DNA from: Pratylenchus scribneri
Taxonomy: Eukaryota > Nematoda > Chromadorea > Rhabditida > Pratylenchidae
Direction: 5' to 3'
Assembly (NCBI GenBank): GCA_030063045.1
Contig: JAQSEB010000044.1
Span: forward strand, 124,001-188,000
DNA length: 64,000 nucleotides
Below are positions 34,495 through 47,250 of this stretch, one piece after another. How positions within the stretch are numbered: position 1 is the first letter of the stretch; the number at the start of each line of letters is the position of its first letter. A model generated the notes under the pieces. The model did not search any database. It saw only the letters and a list, made by a program, of their open reading frames with translations, and was not told the DNA's origin. A program made the translations under genes and the position numbers.

Positions 34495-36961
34495 ATGGAA
34501 ATGTTCATATTTCGTCATTCTGAATGGGCTCGCATTTATAATTGCACTGGAATTGATGTGGATTCAATTCCATTCGAGCAAAGGCATCAATTTGTGCCAG
34601 AGGCATGGGCCTTAATCATACTTTGCACAATTTATTATATTCTCTATATTCCATGCATGATCTCAATTTGGAAGCATTTGGACGAGAATGTCTGCTTTAA
34701 ATTACTTTTCTACATTGGCATCACTGATTTGGCCATCCTCTGGATATTGGGCTATGCTCATGCTGTGTTTAGTCTAAATGGCAATGTTTTCTGCAGCAGC
34801 CCTGTTTTTAATTTTTTGATGGGAGCAAGTCTTTGCTGTAATTAATTATCATTTGTATTTTTGAAACAATTTAATTTTAGCACTCTTCGTTGCTGAAAGC
34901 TCTGCAGATTTGGTAAATTCTATGGGGTTAAAATCAGCAGATTGAATAAATGGGTACTTTTCGATTATGCACCCACCCACACCACAAACAAAAATTATAA
35001 ACCGAGTCAAAATTTTAAAAAATCAGAAATTAGAAAACAAAATAAAAATCAGGGTATTTTATTAGTCTGTTATTGGCGGAGGCAAAATTTTAGTGGGGAG
35101 GCACCAGGCACCACAAAATCATTATTCTGCCGGATCCAATAATTTTCTGCCTGTGAGGCCACAGTAGACGAAATTCTAAGCATTGAAAATCGAAATTAGA
35201 CCAAACCCTAAAACTTTAAAAAGCTAAACCTATATATCCATCCCGGACCTAATTAAATCCTAATCCTATCTCTAAATCTAAATCCTTCTAGAAGCTAGCC
35301 TTACCCTAGACCCAAAACAGCTTTAGGGTAGGCGGTAGGCTAGGATTAGGGTTTAGGTAGGGCTGGGATGAGTTTTATTGAAAAGGTTAGGGTAGGATTA
35401 GGGTTCTGATGAGTTTAGGCTTCAGGGTTTATAAAAATCAAAATAAAAATAAAACAGAAATTAGTAAACCAAAATAAAATAAGAAATTTAGAAATCAAAA
35501 TAAAAATATCAAAATACACAATATTCATAATTTCTATTTCGGAGCCTACTATAACCGAAATGTACTGAAAAATGTATATTATCTACATATATCGCTGAAA
35601 TAATAATTAACCTTTTATTATCTTATTTTAGGTTTTGGCTTTTAACCGTTGTTTGGAGCTAATGTCGCCAAACATTTCCCGGAAGATTTTTTCTGGATTT
35701 CGAATTCATATTTGGCTTACTTTTTGTACAATTTACTCTTTATATATACTCATATTCATGCTGCCCGTCGTCTTCTCGAGTCTCATTTTCGCCTGGCCCC
35801 GTGATCCGTTCTTTGGATATCGACCCGATTTGGATGGTCAATTTGTTCTCCCAATGCATGCCTTCCATGATGGTGCCGTTATCATTCTGTCCCCCATCTT
35901 TTATGGTGTATTTGCCATCGTAATGTGCATCAAAACGCGTTCATTCGGATTGGGCCAAGCCATTCCGGGTCCCCAAAAGAAGGTAAGGACAATTTTATTA
36001 TTTTTATTTCATTTTTCAAAGGCATTTTTACAAGTTTTTTTAATTTCCACAATGAATGTTACGGCTTGCTCCATCTATGTTTTCATGGATTACATCATTC
36101 CACCGCAATGGATGATCACAATGGCCCAGTTTATGTGGTATCATTTTTAATTTTATATTTTAATTATTTTTTTAAAAATAAAAAATCAAATATAAAATTT
36201 TATTTTTAAATTATAATAGTCAACTAATAAATGGGATTTTGGAATTAAAAATTTTTTTCCTTAGAATATTTTTTGTTATATAAAAAAACATTTTTAAACA
36301 CATATGTAATTAATCAATATTTCTATAATAGTACGGTTTGTTCCCCCATTTTTAAAAAAAAAATTTATTTTTCACTAAAAATTGGTGTTTAAAATTTTTC
36401 GATAATGGAAAATTGGTGAATCCGAACTTAGCACTTTTTTCTGAAATATTATCGCTAAATAAACCTTTTTCGAATCATGTTTTTTCTATGCGAAATAATT
36501 AAGTAAATCAAAAATATTTTGTGTAAATTAAATCATTTTCATTATTATTATTTTTCAATTTTTAGCAAAAAAATTTTTACAGTCATATTTTTATTTTTAG
36601 GTCATAATGAAATGTATGCTTTAGAATTAGATAAAATAATTTATTATTAATAAAGAACTCTATTTGATAAAATTCATTAGATATGATAAAATGTTCATTT
36701 TACAACAAGCAAATTTTTTAACATCACACGTCTAATCCTTAATTTTAAAAAAAATAATAATTAAAATACATTTTTTATTTTTCAACTAGGTTTCATGTTC
36801 ATGGCTTTCCTCCAGTCATTTATTTGGCGCTAAACCACAGAATTCGTCATGATTGCCGAATGATGTTTTATAAAGTGTTTTTGCCCAACAAAATTCAAAA
36901 ATTGCATGGGGTCACCGTCATGGTGGTCCCAGGGCCCGTTTCAATTCCACTGGCAACTTGA
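34495..36961 (+). CDS. Class T serpentine receptor (Srt-type chemosensory GPCR), 5 exons
   Basis: Predicted 337-residue seven-helix receptor of the nematode Srt family, expected in the plasma or ciliary membrane of sensory neurons. Exons: 34495-34837, 34881-34912, 35632-35982, 36022-36137, 36790-36961; all phases agree. Family marks: MEMFIFRHSEWARIYNC at the start, FVAESSADLVLAFNRCLEL at the end of helix 3, FLQVFLISTMNVTACSIYVF in helix 6, and HGFPPVIYLALNHRIR at helix 7. The intron at 35983-36021 is only 39 bases and a multiple of three; skipping it restores the usual family spacing (PQKK then AFLQ), whereas reading through adds 13 residues. The start follows a clean acceptor (TCCAACAG), so the message may be trans-spliced. 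Intron 2 holds telomere-like sequence. Confidence 0.9.
35180..35425. repeat. Telomere-like degenerate tract inside an Srt intron
   Basis: A C-rich half (CTAGCCTTACCCTAGACCC and similar) is followed by a G-rich half (TAGGGTAGGCGGTAGGCTAGG, then ATTAGGGTTTAGGTAGGG), forming an imperfect inverted arrangement. Same flavour as tracts at 866-1015, 47810-48060 and 59535-59612. Confidence 0.6.
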
Positions 36962-37270
36962 AATTTGAAAAAAAATGGCCCCAGGCCCCCGCCCCAACCG
37001 TATATTATTTGTAATGAAGATTTCGGAAATGATGTTAGAAAATGATAATCTTGGAAACACAGTAAAATTTTTCCTCTATTGTTTTTTCAGCACTGTTTGT
37101 CCCCAACATTTTTTTCCAAAAATTTTTAGTTAAATTTTTCACTAAAAATATGTTTATAAGGGTTTTCGATGATGGGGAATCCGAATATAGCATTGTTTTT
37201 ATTAGCTTTATTTGTGGAATTGCTATCGGTTAGCAAACCGGTTTCGAACAAATTTAATTTTGGTAGTTTG
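36300..37270. repeat. Degenerate duplicated block around the Srt 3' end
   Basis: Blocks at about 36320-36490 and 37080-37260 share order and words: TTTGTCCCC / TTGTTCCCCC, then CACTAAAAAT, TTCGATAATGG / TTCGATGATGG, AATCCGAA and AGCA. They look like an old repeat in two copies, one in the last Srt intron and one downstream. Confidence 0.4.
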
Positions 37271-37470
37271 GGGCAAAAAAATTAATGTGAAATTTTATTT
37301 TTTAATAATAAAAAAAGCAAAACGGAATTTCGCAGCATTAAAATTGTATAAAAAATTAATATAAATATTTTTCAAATCAAAAAGTTTTTTTTTTGCAAAT
37401 TGAATATTCCCTCTTATGAATGGGATGTTTGTCTTCTTCAGACAAGTGCGCACTTTTCTCCTCCTTTCAA

Positions 37471-37839
37471 AATGGGCAGCATCCTATTAAAAAGACAATT
37501 GATGTGCCTTTTTTCTAAGAAGCTGAATAAACCACTTTTGAACAATTCTTTTCTCTCCACATTTTTGCGTCAAAACCACTGGTCCAAAAGAATGGGAGAG
37601 GATGAACAACATGTTGAACATGAATATATCCCCCATCCTATGTGTAAATTAATCCAATTTGGCTGATGAACAATCGCCTGTATTAGAAGAGTTTAATGAG
37701 CGGGAAAAATCGGCGATTTTGGTGGATGAATGGACAACGGTGAACATTGCAGCCAAACACCATATTTTGATTGCTTTGCTCGGCCAAAAAACAATGCAAT
37801 TTTTTATATTCATTGCAAAATGTTTATATATTCATTGTT
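37471..37839 (+). pseudogene. Possible remnant of a mitochondrial-targeted protein gene
   Basis: From the ATG at 37471 a frame encodes a basic, Arg/Lys/Ser-rich presequence-like N-terminus (MGSILLKRQLMCLF) and then EDEQHVEHEYIPHPMCKL. A second frame, shifted by one base near 37655-37665, continues LADEQSPVLEEFNEREKSAI and WTTVNIAAKHH, and stops at 37839 just before a transposon. The layout loosely recalls the N-terminal half of cytochrome oxidase subunit 4, but no decisive motif is present. With the shift and no downstream exons it looks like a fragment. Confidence 0.3.
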
Positions 37840-37844
37840 AATAT

Positions 37845-39019
37845 TAGGGTTAATTACCCGGGACCGGGTAATGAAAAAGCGGGTAACGGGTAATGCGGGT
37901 AATTGGGGTCCGGGTAACGGGTCGGGTAGGCCAATCTCGAAAATTACCCGCGGGTACTACCCTACCCGTTCCTTTGCTAAGGTATTTTTCGAAATTTTAA
38001 TAAAATTTTAAAAATACCAAAATAAATATCATAATCTGAGCATTCATTTTTCTTCGAATTCATTATTATTCATTTAAAATTTTATTTAATTTTTTTGGTC
38101 AATGGAAGCAAATGCACTATAATTTGATAAAAAAAATTTCGGAAAATCGTAACGAATAAAAATTTAAAAAAAAACTATTTTTAGAAGTAAATTGAGGCGC
38201 TGAACACGATTCTGAAACCTGATTTTTAATAATTTGCCATCTTGGTTTGACAATGGAAAATTTTTAACATGAAAAATCAAAGGAAAGATCAAGGGCATAG
38301 AGCATTTTTATTGAAAATTTTCTTGCACGCCAATATCTATTATACCATTCGACCGGCTGACGATTATTAAAAAAAAAAATAATTTCTAGTTTCAGATGAA
38401 AAAAATTAGAAATTTTAAGTATGATAGAAAAATTTTACAGGAATTTTTGCGAGTGCTGATAGGCGCGAGCGCAAAAATTTTTGTTTGTTAGGTTATTCTT
38501 TTTAGACGGAACTCTTTTTTCTGCAAAATTGACTTATCCATATTTGTTTATTTGTTATGAGCAGAATGCTCTAGGTCATCTTTCCAAAAGGACTAAAGAA
38601 ATATTAAATATTTTCCCACAAAATGGGTCTCTCTTATACTTGCAATTGCAAAATAAATTAATGCTTTTATAAAAAATAATCAAATTTTTCTCAATATTAT
38701 TTCTCAACAAATTAATTCATTTTAAGCAAAAAAACTTTATTAAATGATTTTTCGCTGGCAGGATTCGAACCATAACACCAACTGCGCAAACAGAAACCAT
38801 TCGTAAGGGTCTCTTTTATTTCTGGGAAATTGTGAAGAATTTTGTTCCCAATTGGTGGTTTTAAAAAAGGTTACGGGTAGACGGGTAGTCGGGTAGTCAA
38901 GGTGCGGGTAATGGGTAATGCGGGTAATTGGGGTCCGGGTAACGGGTAGGGTAATTTGCCCAAAATCCTTACGGGTACCCTACCCGACTACCCTACCCGT
39001 CAACGGGTAATTAACCCTA
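37845..39019. mobile_element. Non-autonomous hAT-type DNA transposon, 1175 bp, with 8-base target duplication
   Basis: Terminal inverted repeats TAGGGTTAATTACCCG (37845) and CGGGTAATTAACCCTA (ending 39019) are flanked by direct copies of GTTAATAT at 37837-37844 and 39020-39027. Eight-base duplications and ends of the YARNG type are hallmarks of the hAT superfamily. Both subterminal regions (37860-37980, 38870-39000) are packed with CGGGTAA/TACCCG words, likely transposase-binding type repeats. No transposase frame is present, so it would depend on an autonomous partner. The middle contains a B-box-like tRNA remnant on the minus strand (about 38755-38800). Confidence 0.85.
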
Positions 39020-39027
39020 GTTAATAT

Positions 39028-40835
39028 TGAGTAATTTCTACTTTATCCATTTATTTTATTATTTGCTATTCTAATTTGGCGTAATTGACAATTTTTTAAA
39101 CTAATAGAAAAATTCAATTAAAATTTTCCAACTATTTATTTTAAAAATTTTTCTTTTTTTAATTTATTTTTTATTTCCGACTTCATCCATGGATTCATTT
39201 ATTAAATTGAATATGATTTTTGTTCATTTTAAATATAGTTTCTTAATGTAAAAAATTTTGAGTTTGAAAAATAAATTTAAATTTGTTCATTTTATTTATG
39301 AAATTAGAAATCATTTTTATTAATTTAAAGAAAAATTCTTTTCCTTTAATTTTATTTTTTTTCTTTATTTAATTGCATATTTAAGATTGAGAATTAAAAA
39401 CATTTTTTCAAATAGCCAAATTTTTAAGCATCCGAATTTTGGACATTAACCAATTTCTCAGCAATGTTTCATGCCATAATTAAAATTTCTATAGCTTCTC
39501 TCTTTTTAGAGCATTTAATATCATAATGATACAAAATAAAAATAAACATTTAACTTGTCAGAAGAAGTATTGTATCTAAAAAAACAAAAACGGCTTATAT
39601 TTTTATCTATTTTTCTGCTTTTTTGGTTTTAACTTTTTCCAATTTTTATTGTAATGTTTTCTCGAATTAATTAATTTCCATCATTATTATATTTAATGAT
39701 GCCAATTTATTAAATTTAAATTTTAATATTCAAAAATTTTCACCATTATTTAAATTTATGAACACAAAATTTTGGATTAATTTTATCCGATATGCAAAAA
39801 AAAATTTCAAAACAATTAGTCAGAATTTTTTTCTCTCCAAAATTCAACCTAATCTTCTTCCAAATTCCTCATTCAGTCATTTTCCCCGGCAACTTTTAAG
39901 CTTTCCCACCAATTTGGAATTGAATTTACCGCCTCCCTCATTCACTTCATCCACAACCAACTTTCAATTTTGTTCTCCTCCTACACAATCTTTCATTCAT
40001 TCAAATTTCAAAGGAACTCACCGAATTCTCCCACAGGGAAATGTAAAAAAAAAAACATTTGGGAATTTTTGCTGGTTCCACAGAGAAAATTCTTGCCAAT
40101 CAAAATATTTTTTATATGAATGCACAAAAATACTAGAAAAGTAAAATGAACTTTTAAATTGACATTCGACAAACAAAAAATTGAGTTAAAAATAACTTTA
40201 AAGATTTTTAATTTAAATTTTTAGAACAACTTCTGATAATTTCTAATTAAATAAAATTAACAATTTTTTCCTCCCATTCAAAATGATTTAAGTTTTTACT
40301 GATTTTCCAATAATTCATAAATTAAAAACAAAAATTAGGCAATTTAATTTTTATAAAATTGAATTGTTAATTTAAATGGTCAGAAAATAATTGGACTAAT
40401 ACCAAAAAAGTCCAAAAATCTTCAATTTCCCAAATCTTTAGGAGCATGATTTCGGTTCGATCTAATTTAGTTCCTCCTTCCAATCCGCCTTTGTCGTTCA
40501 AACGAACTTTCTTTTCGTCGCATAGTTGAGTCGGCGCTACTCATTATTTTTTTCCAAATTTTCCCTCCTATTTTATTCGATTTTGTACTCATTTTCCTGG
40601 ATTGACTGCTGCGCGCGAGTTCATTGTGTGAGTGGATTCCGCGCCATTCCCTCATCACCAAATTTCACTGAAATCGCAAAGCAACTTAAACCGGAACAAA
40701 TTTTTTTCTGTGTTCATTTCATTCATTACATAATTATATAATTACCCTTATATATGGTTCTCAATTATTGCGGAATATTAATAATTTTTTTAAATTCATT
40801 AAGCACAATAAATTGAATTGATTTTTTTGTATTCA
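39028..40835. other. Intergenic, likely upstream region of the secreted-protein gene
   Basis: Very AT-rich to about 39800. A frame at 39758-40144 has no family or splice support. A less AT-rich block at 40450-40700 and TATATAA-like words at 40733-40755 precede the ATG at 40836 by about 100 bases and could be promoter and 5' leader. Confidence 0.4.
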
Positions 40836-43800
40836 ATGACATCTACCATCAGTCTGGCCTTCCTTTGCATTGCCATTTTTGTGCTCTTCGCAGGGCAACA
40901 AGGTATGCAAAAAATAGAATAAAATTCATCGTTTTTGGTCAATTTGATTTTTCCATCTCAATGGTCATTTCCGCAGAAAATTAGCAAATTAATTGATTAA
41001 AAATAGGAGTGGGAATTAATGCATTCCACATTAATTTTTTAATCATTAATCAATTAGTCGGCTCTCGGCTAAATGAAGAATATGTATATTAGGGTAAACA
41101 TTGATAATGAAAAATTAAGAATTTTCATTTTATTTAAAATATTTGCATATGAAATTCAAAAAAAGCAAAATTGTTAACAATTTAGATAATTGAATTTTGA
41201 TATAATTTTATTTGTAATTTTAATTTTGATTTAAAATTTTAAATGTAATTCTGATTTGTAATTGTAATTCTGATTTGTAATTGTAATTCTGATTTGTAAT
41301 TGTAATTCTGATTTGTAATTGTAATTCTGATTTGTAATTGTAATTCTGATTTGTAATTTCTGATTTATAATTGTAATTCTGATTTGTAATTTTAATTCTG
41401 ATTTGTAATTGTAATTCTGATTTATAATTGTATTTGTAATTTTGAGCTTATAAAAAAAAACACATGCACGAGTAAATAGATGGAATGTGGATGTGAAATT
41501 TTGCCATTTTCCACCGCCTATAATGAATAGATGACAACAATAGAATGGATTGAGTGAAGTGCTCATGCCTCATGCTCAATTTAAATCATCTCCCTTCCAT
41601 TGATTTTATGGCCCATTGGCCCATTAATGTCGTATACATCCACAAAGGTATATTTTTCGAAGAAGAGGCGAGGGAAAAGAATCTATAGGACATAGGAGAG
41701 AGATGAATGAATAGAGAAAGACAATGAGAAGGATTTTTATTGGGTCTTGGTTCTTGGCCAATAAAAATTAGACTATACATTCTACAATTTCCCCATTTAT
41801 AGAATAATTGTCGAATATAGATCTAATTTTTTTATTGGCCCCTGCTGGAATGAATGGTTAATGGGTATCATAGTCAATGGATTGAAATGAAAACGCTTCG
41901 CGCAAACATTGCCGCAGTGATTTCACTCCAATTCTCGGATAGCCCAAATTTTATATATTTTGCGATTTATCAATATCGAGCTAAGCTAGGTCTTCTTCTA
42001 TCCATAAATCAATATTTCTTTCTTTGCTGAATTCAAAATTATATTCAGGCAAACCGTGTAATTTCATTCATTTAGGAAATTTAAACTTTTATATCCATAA
42101 AATTTATAAAAAAAATTAATTAAAAAATCCAATTTGAATAATGAATGAGTTTTTTTTGATATAAATTGACAATTAAAAATTAAGGAAAAAAAGAAAAGTG
42201 CGTGCTTTTGAAATTAATAAATCATCCATTTCCATAAAGCATATATGCCCATGTGCAACTTTCAATGAATTTCGACTACCTCTTGGATTTTTTCAAAATT
42301 TATTTCATTTTTTCATCATTTTTCTCTTGTTCGTGGTCTTTTTACTCATATGATAATTCCCCATTCTGTTGTAATTGTTTTAATTTTTGATCAATTTCCT
42401 TTTGTTCTTCCAGTGACACATTTAGATAAAGCTTAACAAGTTCCCTTGGCCATGAAAGTTTCACTCGATGTCCATCCCCTTTTCCTTCCTTTCCTTCCAA
42501 AATTTCAATTCGTCTGACTTTGACCTTTTTAAGTAGTTCATCTAGTCTACTATTTTCGCTATAATTAATCCCATTTTGACTAATTTGATGTTCATTTTGC
42601 GATTGCATTTCATTCTCACTTTCTTCACTAAACTCTTTGATCTGCACCAGTTTGTCGTCAGGGGGAAAGTGTACGCGTTTCTTTTTCTTATGTTTTTCAG
42701 GTTTTTGTAGTTCCAAAATTGCCGGATCACCGCCTTTCCCTTTAATATTTTCAAAACCTTCGTTAACCGACGAAATTAGCGGATCGCCGTTTTCCCTTTT
42801 AACATTTGTGAAACTTTCTTCATTCGGCACAATTGGCGAATGCCTATTTTTTCCTCTAAATTTTTTCGTAATGCTCGTTACAAAGCCATAGCCATTTCTT
42901 TTCCCATAGGTACAATCAATTTCGCCAACAAAATATGAAACAATTAATAAGAAGAAGAGGAATATAAGAATTTGGGAATATATTTTGAGCATTTTATGGA
43001 ATCTGTCAAATAAAAAAGATTTTAAAAAATTAATTACAGCACCTATTCATTATGAATAAAAAAAGAAAATGTATAAATAATTTTGTAATTAAAAAATTTT
43101 CTTTGATAAATTTGAATATTATGGCTAATAAGATTAAACTTGGCACTTGGATAAAAATCGAATATGAGATTTTTGGAGTGAAAAAAGAATGACGGTTGCC
43201 TGCATTGGCAGCCAAAATTTTATATACATATTAATTTGATGTGGCCCATCGCACCATTGTGAATCCGGAGTCCTCTCCTCTATGCGCGCGTTTTTCGCCA
43301 AACGTAAATTAAGACAGAGACATAAAAAGTGGCGAACGAAGTGATTTGAATGCAGATGGTTTGTCAGATTCCAAATATAATACCATCCTATCACTCTTCC
43401 TTTAATTCCTGAATCAATGCGCAGCCCACCCCAGTGGTCTCAATTTTTATTCGTTCGATCAGATGATCTGAATTTGGATGGATACCTACACGTCGTCATC
43501 CATTCAATCAATTAATAAAGTCAGCAATCTAGCTTCTTTGCTCTTGATAAGAAAATTTGTCGCAAATCCAAAATAAACCGAGAATTCGATTAATTTTATC
43601 GGCCATATCAAATTAATTTGAATAAATTCTAAATTTTATTAATTCCTCTTAGTCCCATACAACATTTTATAAATTAGTCGTAAAAAATAAAAAAAAATTA
43701 TTATAGCTAAAATTAATTTAAAATTTCTATTCTCTAAAATACAATTAATTAAAAAATATCTTCGCTTCAAAATTGAGTATTGATTTTGAATTAAATGGCC

Positions 43801-46800
43801 GAGGAATCATAAAAGACTTAATAGTAGATTTTACAATTAATATGAATGAATTTTAATTTTGATTAATAAAATTATAATTTTTATTAATAATTCTGATTTG
43901 TAATTGTAATTGTAATTCTGATTTGTAATTGTAATTCTGATTTGTAATTGTAATTCTGTTTTCTAATTGTCATTCTGATTTGTAATTGTAATTGTAATTC
44001 TGATTTGTAATTGTAATTCTGATTTGTAATTGTAATTCTGATTTGTAATTGTAATTTTGATTTGTAATTGTAATTCTGATTTGTAATTGTAATTCTGATT
44101 TGTAATTGTAATTGTAATTCTGATTTGTAATTGTAATTCTGATTTGTAATTGTAATTCTGTTTTCTAATTGTCATTCTGATTTGTAATGGTAATTGTAAT
44201 TCTGATTTGTAATTGTAATTCTGATTTGTAATTGTAATTCTGATTTGTAATTGTAATTCTGATTTGTAATTGTAATTTTGATTTGTAATTGTAATTCTGA
44301 TTTGTAATTGTAATTCTGATTTGTAATTGTAATTCTTTGTAATTGTAATTCTGATTTGTTATCAATTCTGATTTGTAATTGTAATTCTGATTGTAATTGT
44401 AATTCTGATTTGTAATTGTAATTCTGATTTGTAATTTTAATTCTGATTTGCAATTGCAATTCTGTTTGTAATTGTAATTCTGATTTGTAAATGTAATTCT
44501 GATTTGTAATTGTAATTCTGATTTGTAATTGTAATTCTAATTTGTTATTGCAATTCTGATTTGTAATTGTAATTGTAATTCTGATTTGTAATTGTAATTC
44601 TGATTTGTAATTGTAATTCTGATTTGTAATTGTAATTGTAATTCTGATTTGTAATTGTTATTCTGATTTGTAATTGTAATTCTGATTTGTTATCAATTCT
44701 GATTTGTAATTGTAATTCTGATTGTAATTGTAATTCTGATTTGTAATTGTAATTCTGATTTGTAATTTTAATTCTGATTTGTAATTGCAATTCTGTTTGT
44801 AATTGTAATTCTGATTTGTAAATGTAATTCTGATTTGTAATTGTAATTCTGATTTGTAATTGTAATTCTGATTTGTAATTGTAATTCTGATTTGTAATTG
44901 TAATTGTAATTCTGATTTGTAATTGTTATTCTGATTTGTAATTGTAATTCTGATTTGTTATCAATTCTGATTTGTAATTGTAATTCTGATTGTAAATGTA
45001 ATTCTGATTTGTAATTGTAATTCTGATTTGTAATTGTAATTCTAATTTGTTATTGCAATTCTGATTTGTAATTGTAATTCTGATTGTAATTGTAATTCTG
45101 ATTTGTAATTGTAATTCTGATTTGTAATTGTAATTCTGATTTGTAATTGCAATTCTGATTTGTAATTGTAATTTTGATTTGTAATTGTAATTCTGATTTG
45201 TAATTGTAAATGTAACTAATACTAATTTTTAAATTTATTCCAACTTCTAAGTGAATTGAATCTGATTTTAATTTTGGTTTTTACTGCTTAATTTTCTTTA
45301 TTAATTTTTTATGAAACTAAGGCATTATTAATAATATTTGAAAAATTTATCAAAGTCACTAAAGCTATGTAAATTTTCTTTTTCTTTTTTTTTTCATTAT
45401 CAGGAGCAAAACGTGAAACTCTGCCCGATGGCAGCCGGAAGCCATCATTGCCGCCGGCACTACGACGCCATTATTTTGCGGCACGGCAACATTTCCAACG
45501 GGATGGAAGTAGCGAAGCTTATGGGAGTTCAACATCGAGTCAGGCAGCATCAACGGGGCCCACACAGACGGCTGGCAATGAATATGGACGGGTATTAAAT
45601 ATTAAAAATTGAAAATATATAATAAAAATTATATTATTAAAATAATTAAAATTTATAAAATTTTTAAGCTGAGATGTTCCCCAGTTGTGAAGAAATGCCG
45701 TCGTTCACCAGTAGGAAAAATGAATAAAATTTGAAAGAGTCATTTAAGGCAATTCGTATTAATGGCCAATTTTATAACCATAATCAACAGATATTTGTTA
45801 TTTAATAATGCACTTTGACAATCAAAAATAAATATAACCATAAAAACTTGGCCAATTTTTTGAATTGTCGATGACTCTTTTCGGATCTAATTTTAACGAA
45901 AAATAACCCAGCAGTTGGAACTTTTAATTAATCATGGAATATTAATATAAAATTGGAATAATAAATTTTATTAATTGGTTCTTTTATTAAACTCTCCTAA
46001 TATTTTTTCCTCATAATTTTGGGCCTCATTTATTTCAGCAGCCCCCATCCACTTCGGACGAATATCCAGCGGCGGCACAGCCGGCAGCTGCCGTTTCCGG
46101 CTATCAACAATCCGCTTCACAAAGTGCATCAGCAGCTGCCGCATATCAATCCGCTGATCCAAACGCCTATAAATCGGAACAATCCAGCATCGGTGGCACC
46201 AATTCGGCATATCCATCTGGACCCGGCGCCACATCAAATTCATATCAATCGACAGCGAATTCTGCTGGCATCGCTTCCTATCAATCCAGTGGCCAATCAA
46301 ACGCTTATAAAGCAGATCAAGCCGGTCAAGCAGGGACGGCGGCATCAGAATCGGCTTACCAATCCGGGAAAGGCTCTTCAGCTTCATATCAATCTGCCAC
46401 TGGATCCGGCTCTGGTGCTTATCAATCCGGATCGGAAATTTCATTTCCTTCATCAATTGCCTCCTCTGGCAATGCTTATCAATCCGGAAAGGGCTCCTTA
46501 GCCTCATACCAATCTAGTAAGGCATCGTCTGGGACCACATACCAAGCTGGAGCAGCGAGTTCAGCAGGGTCTTATCATTCTGATTCCGGCGCTTCTTCAA
46601 ATTATCAATCAGGCAGTGGTTCTTCGGCATCTTATCAATCCGGCAAACAGTCAGCAGGTGCTTCTTATCAGTCTGGTGCAGATTCGGGCATTTCTTATCA
46701 GTCGGGGAAGGGTTCAGGATCAGCAGCTTCATATCAGTCAGGCAAAGGGACAGGAGCATCGTATCAGTCCGGAGCAGATTCTGGCACTTCCTATTCATCG

Positions 46801-47250
46801 GGCGCAAAATCTGCATATAAATCCGAGCCATCGGCCACTTATCAATCTCAATCAGCTCAAAATGCTGCGGCTTCATCTTATCAATCAGGCGTCGCTGGTG
46901 GCGCTGCCTATAAATCCAATCCATCTTCGGCTAGTAATTATAAAATTGATCCCAATCAACAAAATGCCGGCTATTCTTCATCGGACACTGGTGCTACAAA
47001 TTCCTACAAGACGGATGCCACTTTGGCTCCAACATCGCCTTCATATCAACAACAATCAGTGGCCGCAAATTCATATCAGCAGCCGGCTGGACAACAAAAC
47101 AATTATCAGTCGGCATCGAATGCAGCAGATGGATTAGCAAGTGCCGGAAATGGAATAGAAGAAAATTATCAAAAACAGGCATCGTCAAATACGGTGTCCG
47201 CTGCTGGAGGCAATTATCAGCAACCGTCATCGCCTTCACAGGCAAATTAA
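40836..47250 (+). CDS. Secreted Tyr-Gln-Ser repeat protein (isoform A of the shared-leader gene)
   Basis: Predicted 488 residues. Exons: 40836-40902 (signal peptide MTSTISLAFLCIAIFVLFAG), 45404-45591 (basic then Ser/Thr-rich linker), 46039-47250 (403 residues plus stop). The long exon contains about 33 tyrosines, nearly all in Y-Q-S, Y-Q-Q or Y-K-S motifs spaced 8-16 residues, most often SYQSG with Ala/Ser/Gly spacers, and no Cys, Trp or Arg. Such composition is seen in silk-like, adhesive and prion-like low-complexity proteins; a role in surface coat, eggshell, gelatinous matrix or secretions is inference. Phases at both junctions agree. Intron 1 is 4.5 kb and contains an antisense gene and minisatellites. 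An ORF of this size with GC-rich codons in AT-rich surroundings is clearly selected. Confidence 0.75.

Noticed and set aside
38755..38805. Minus-strand tRNA gene candidate with a GGTTCGAATCC B-box
   Set aside because: No matching acceptor stem; the A-to-B-box distance is too short. Treated as a remnant inside the hAT element.
39758..40144. 128-codon plus-strand frame
   Set aside because: Composition follows the AT-rich background, with no domain, signal peptide or splice partner.
43963..44790. Long minus-strand frames rich in NYNYKSELQLQ
   Set aside because: They are translations of the 19-base minisatellite; the unit length plus variants leaves frames open by chance.
45971..47137. Long frames on the minus strand and in a second plus frame across the YQS exon
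   Set aside because: Shadows of the repeat exon; the YQS frame is the one in phase with the leader exons and with a regular residue pattern.
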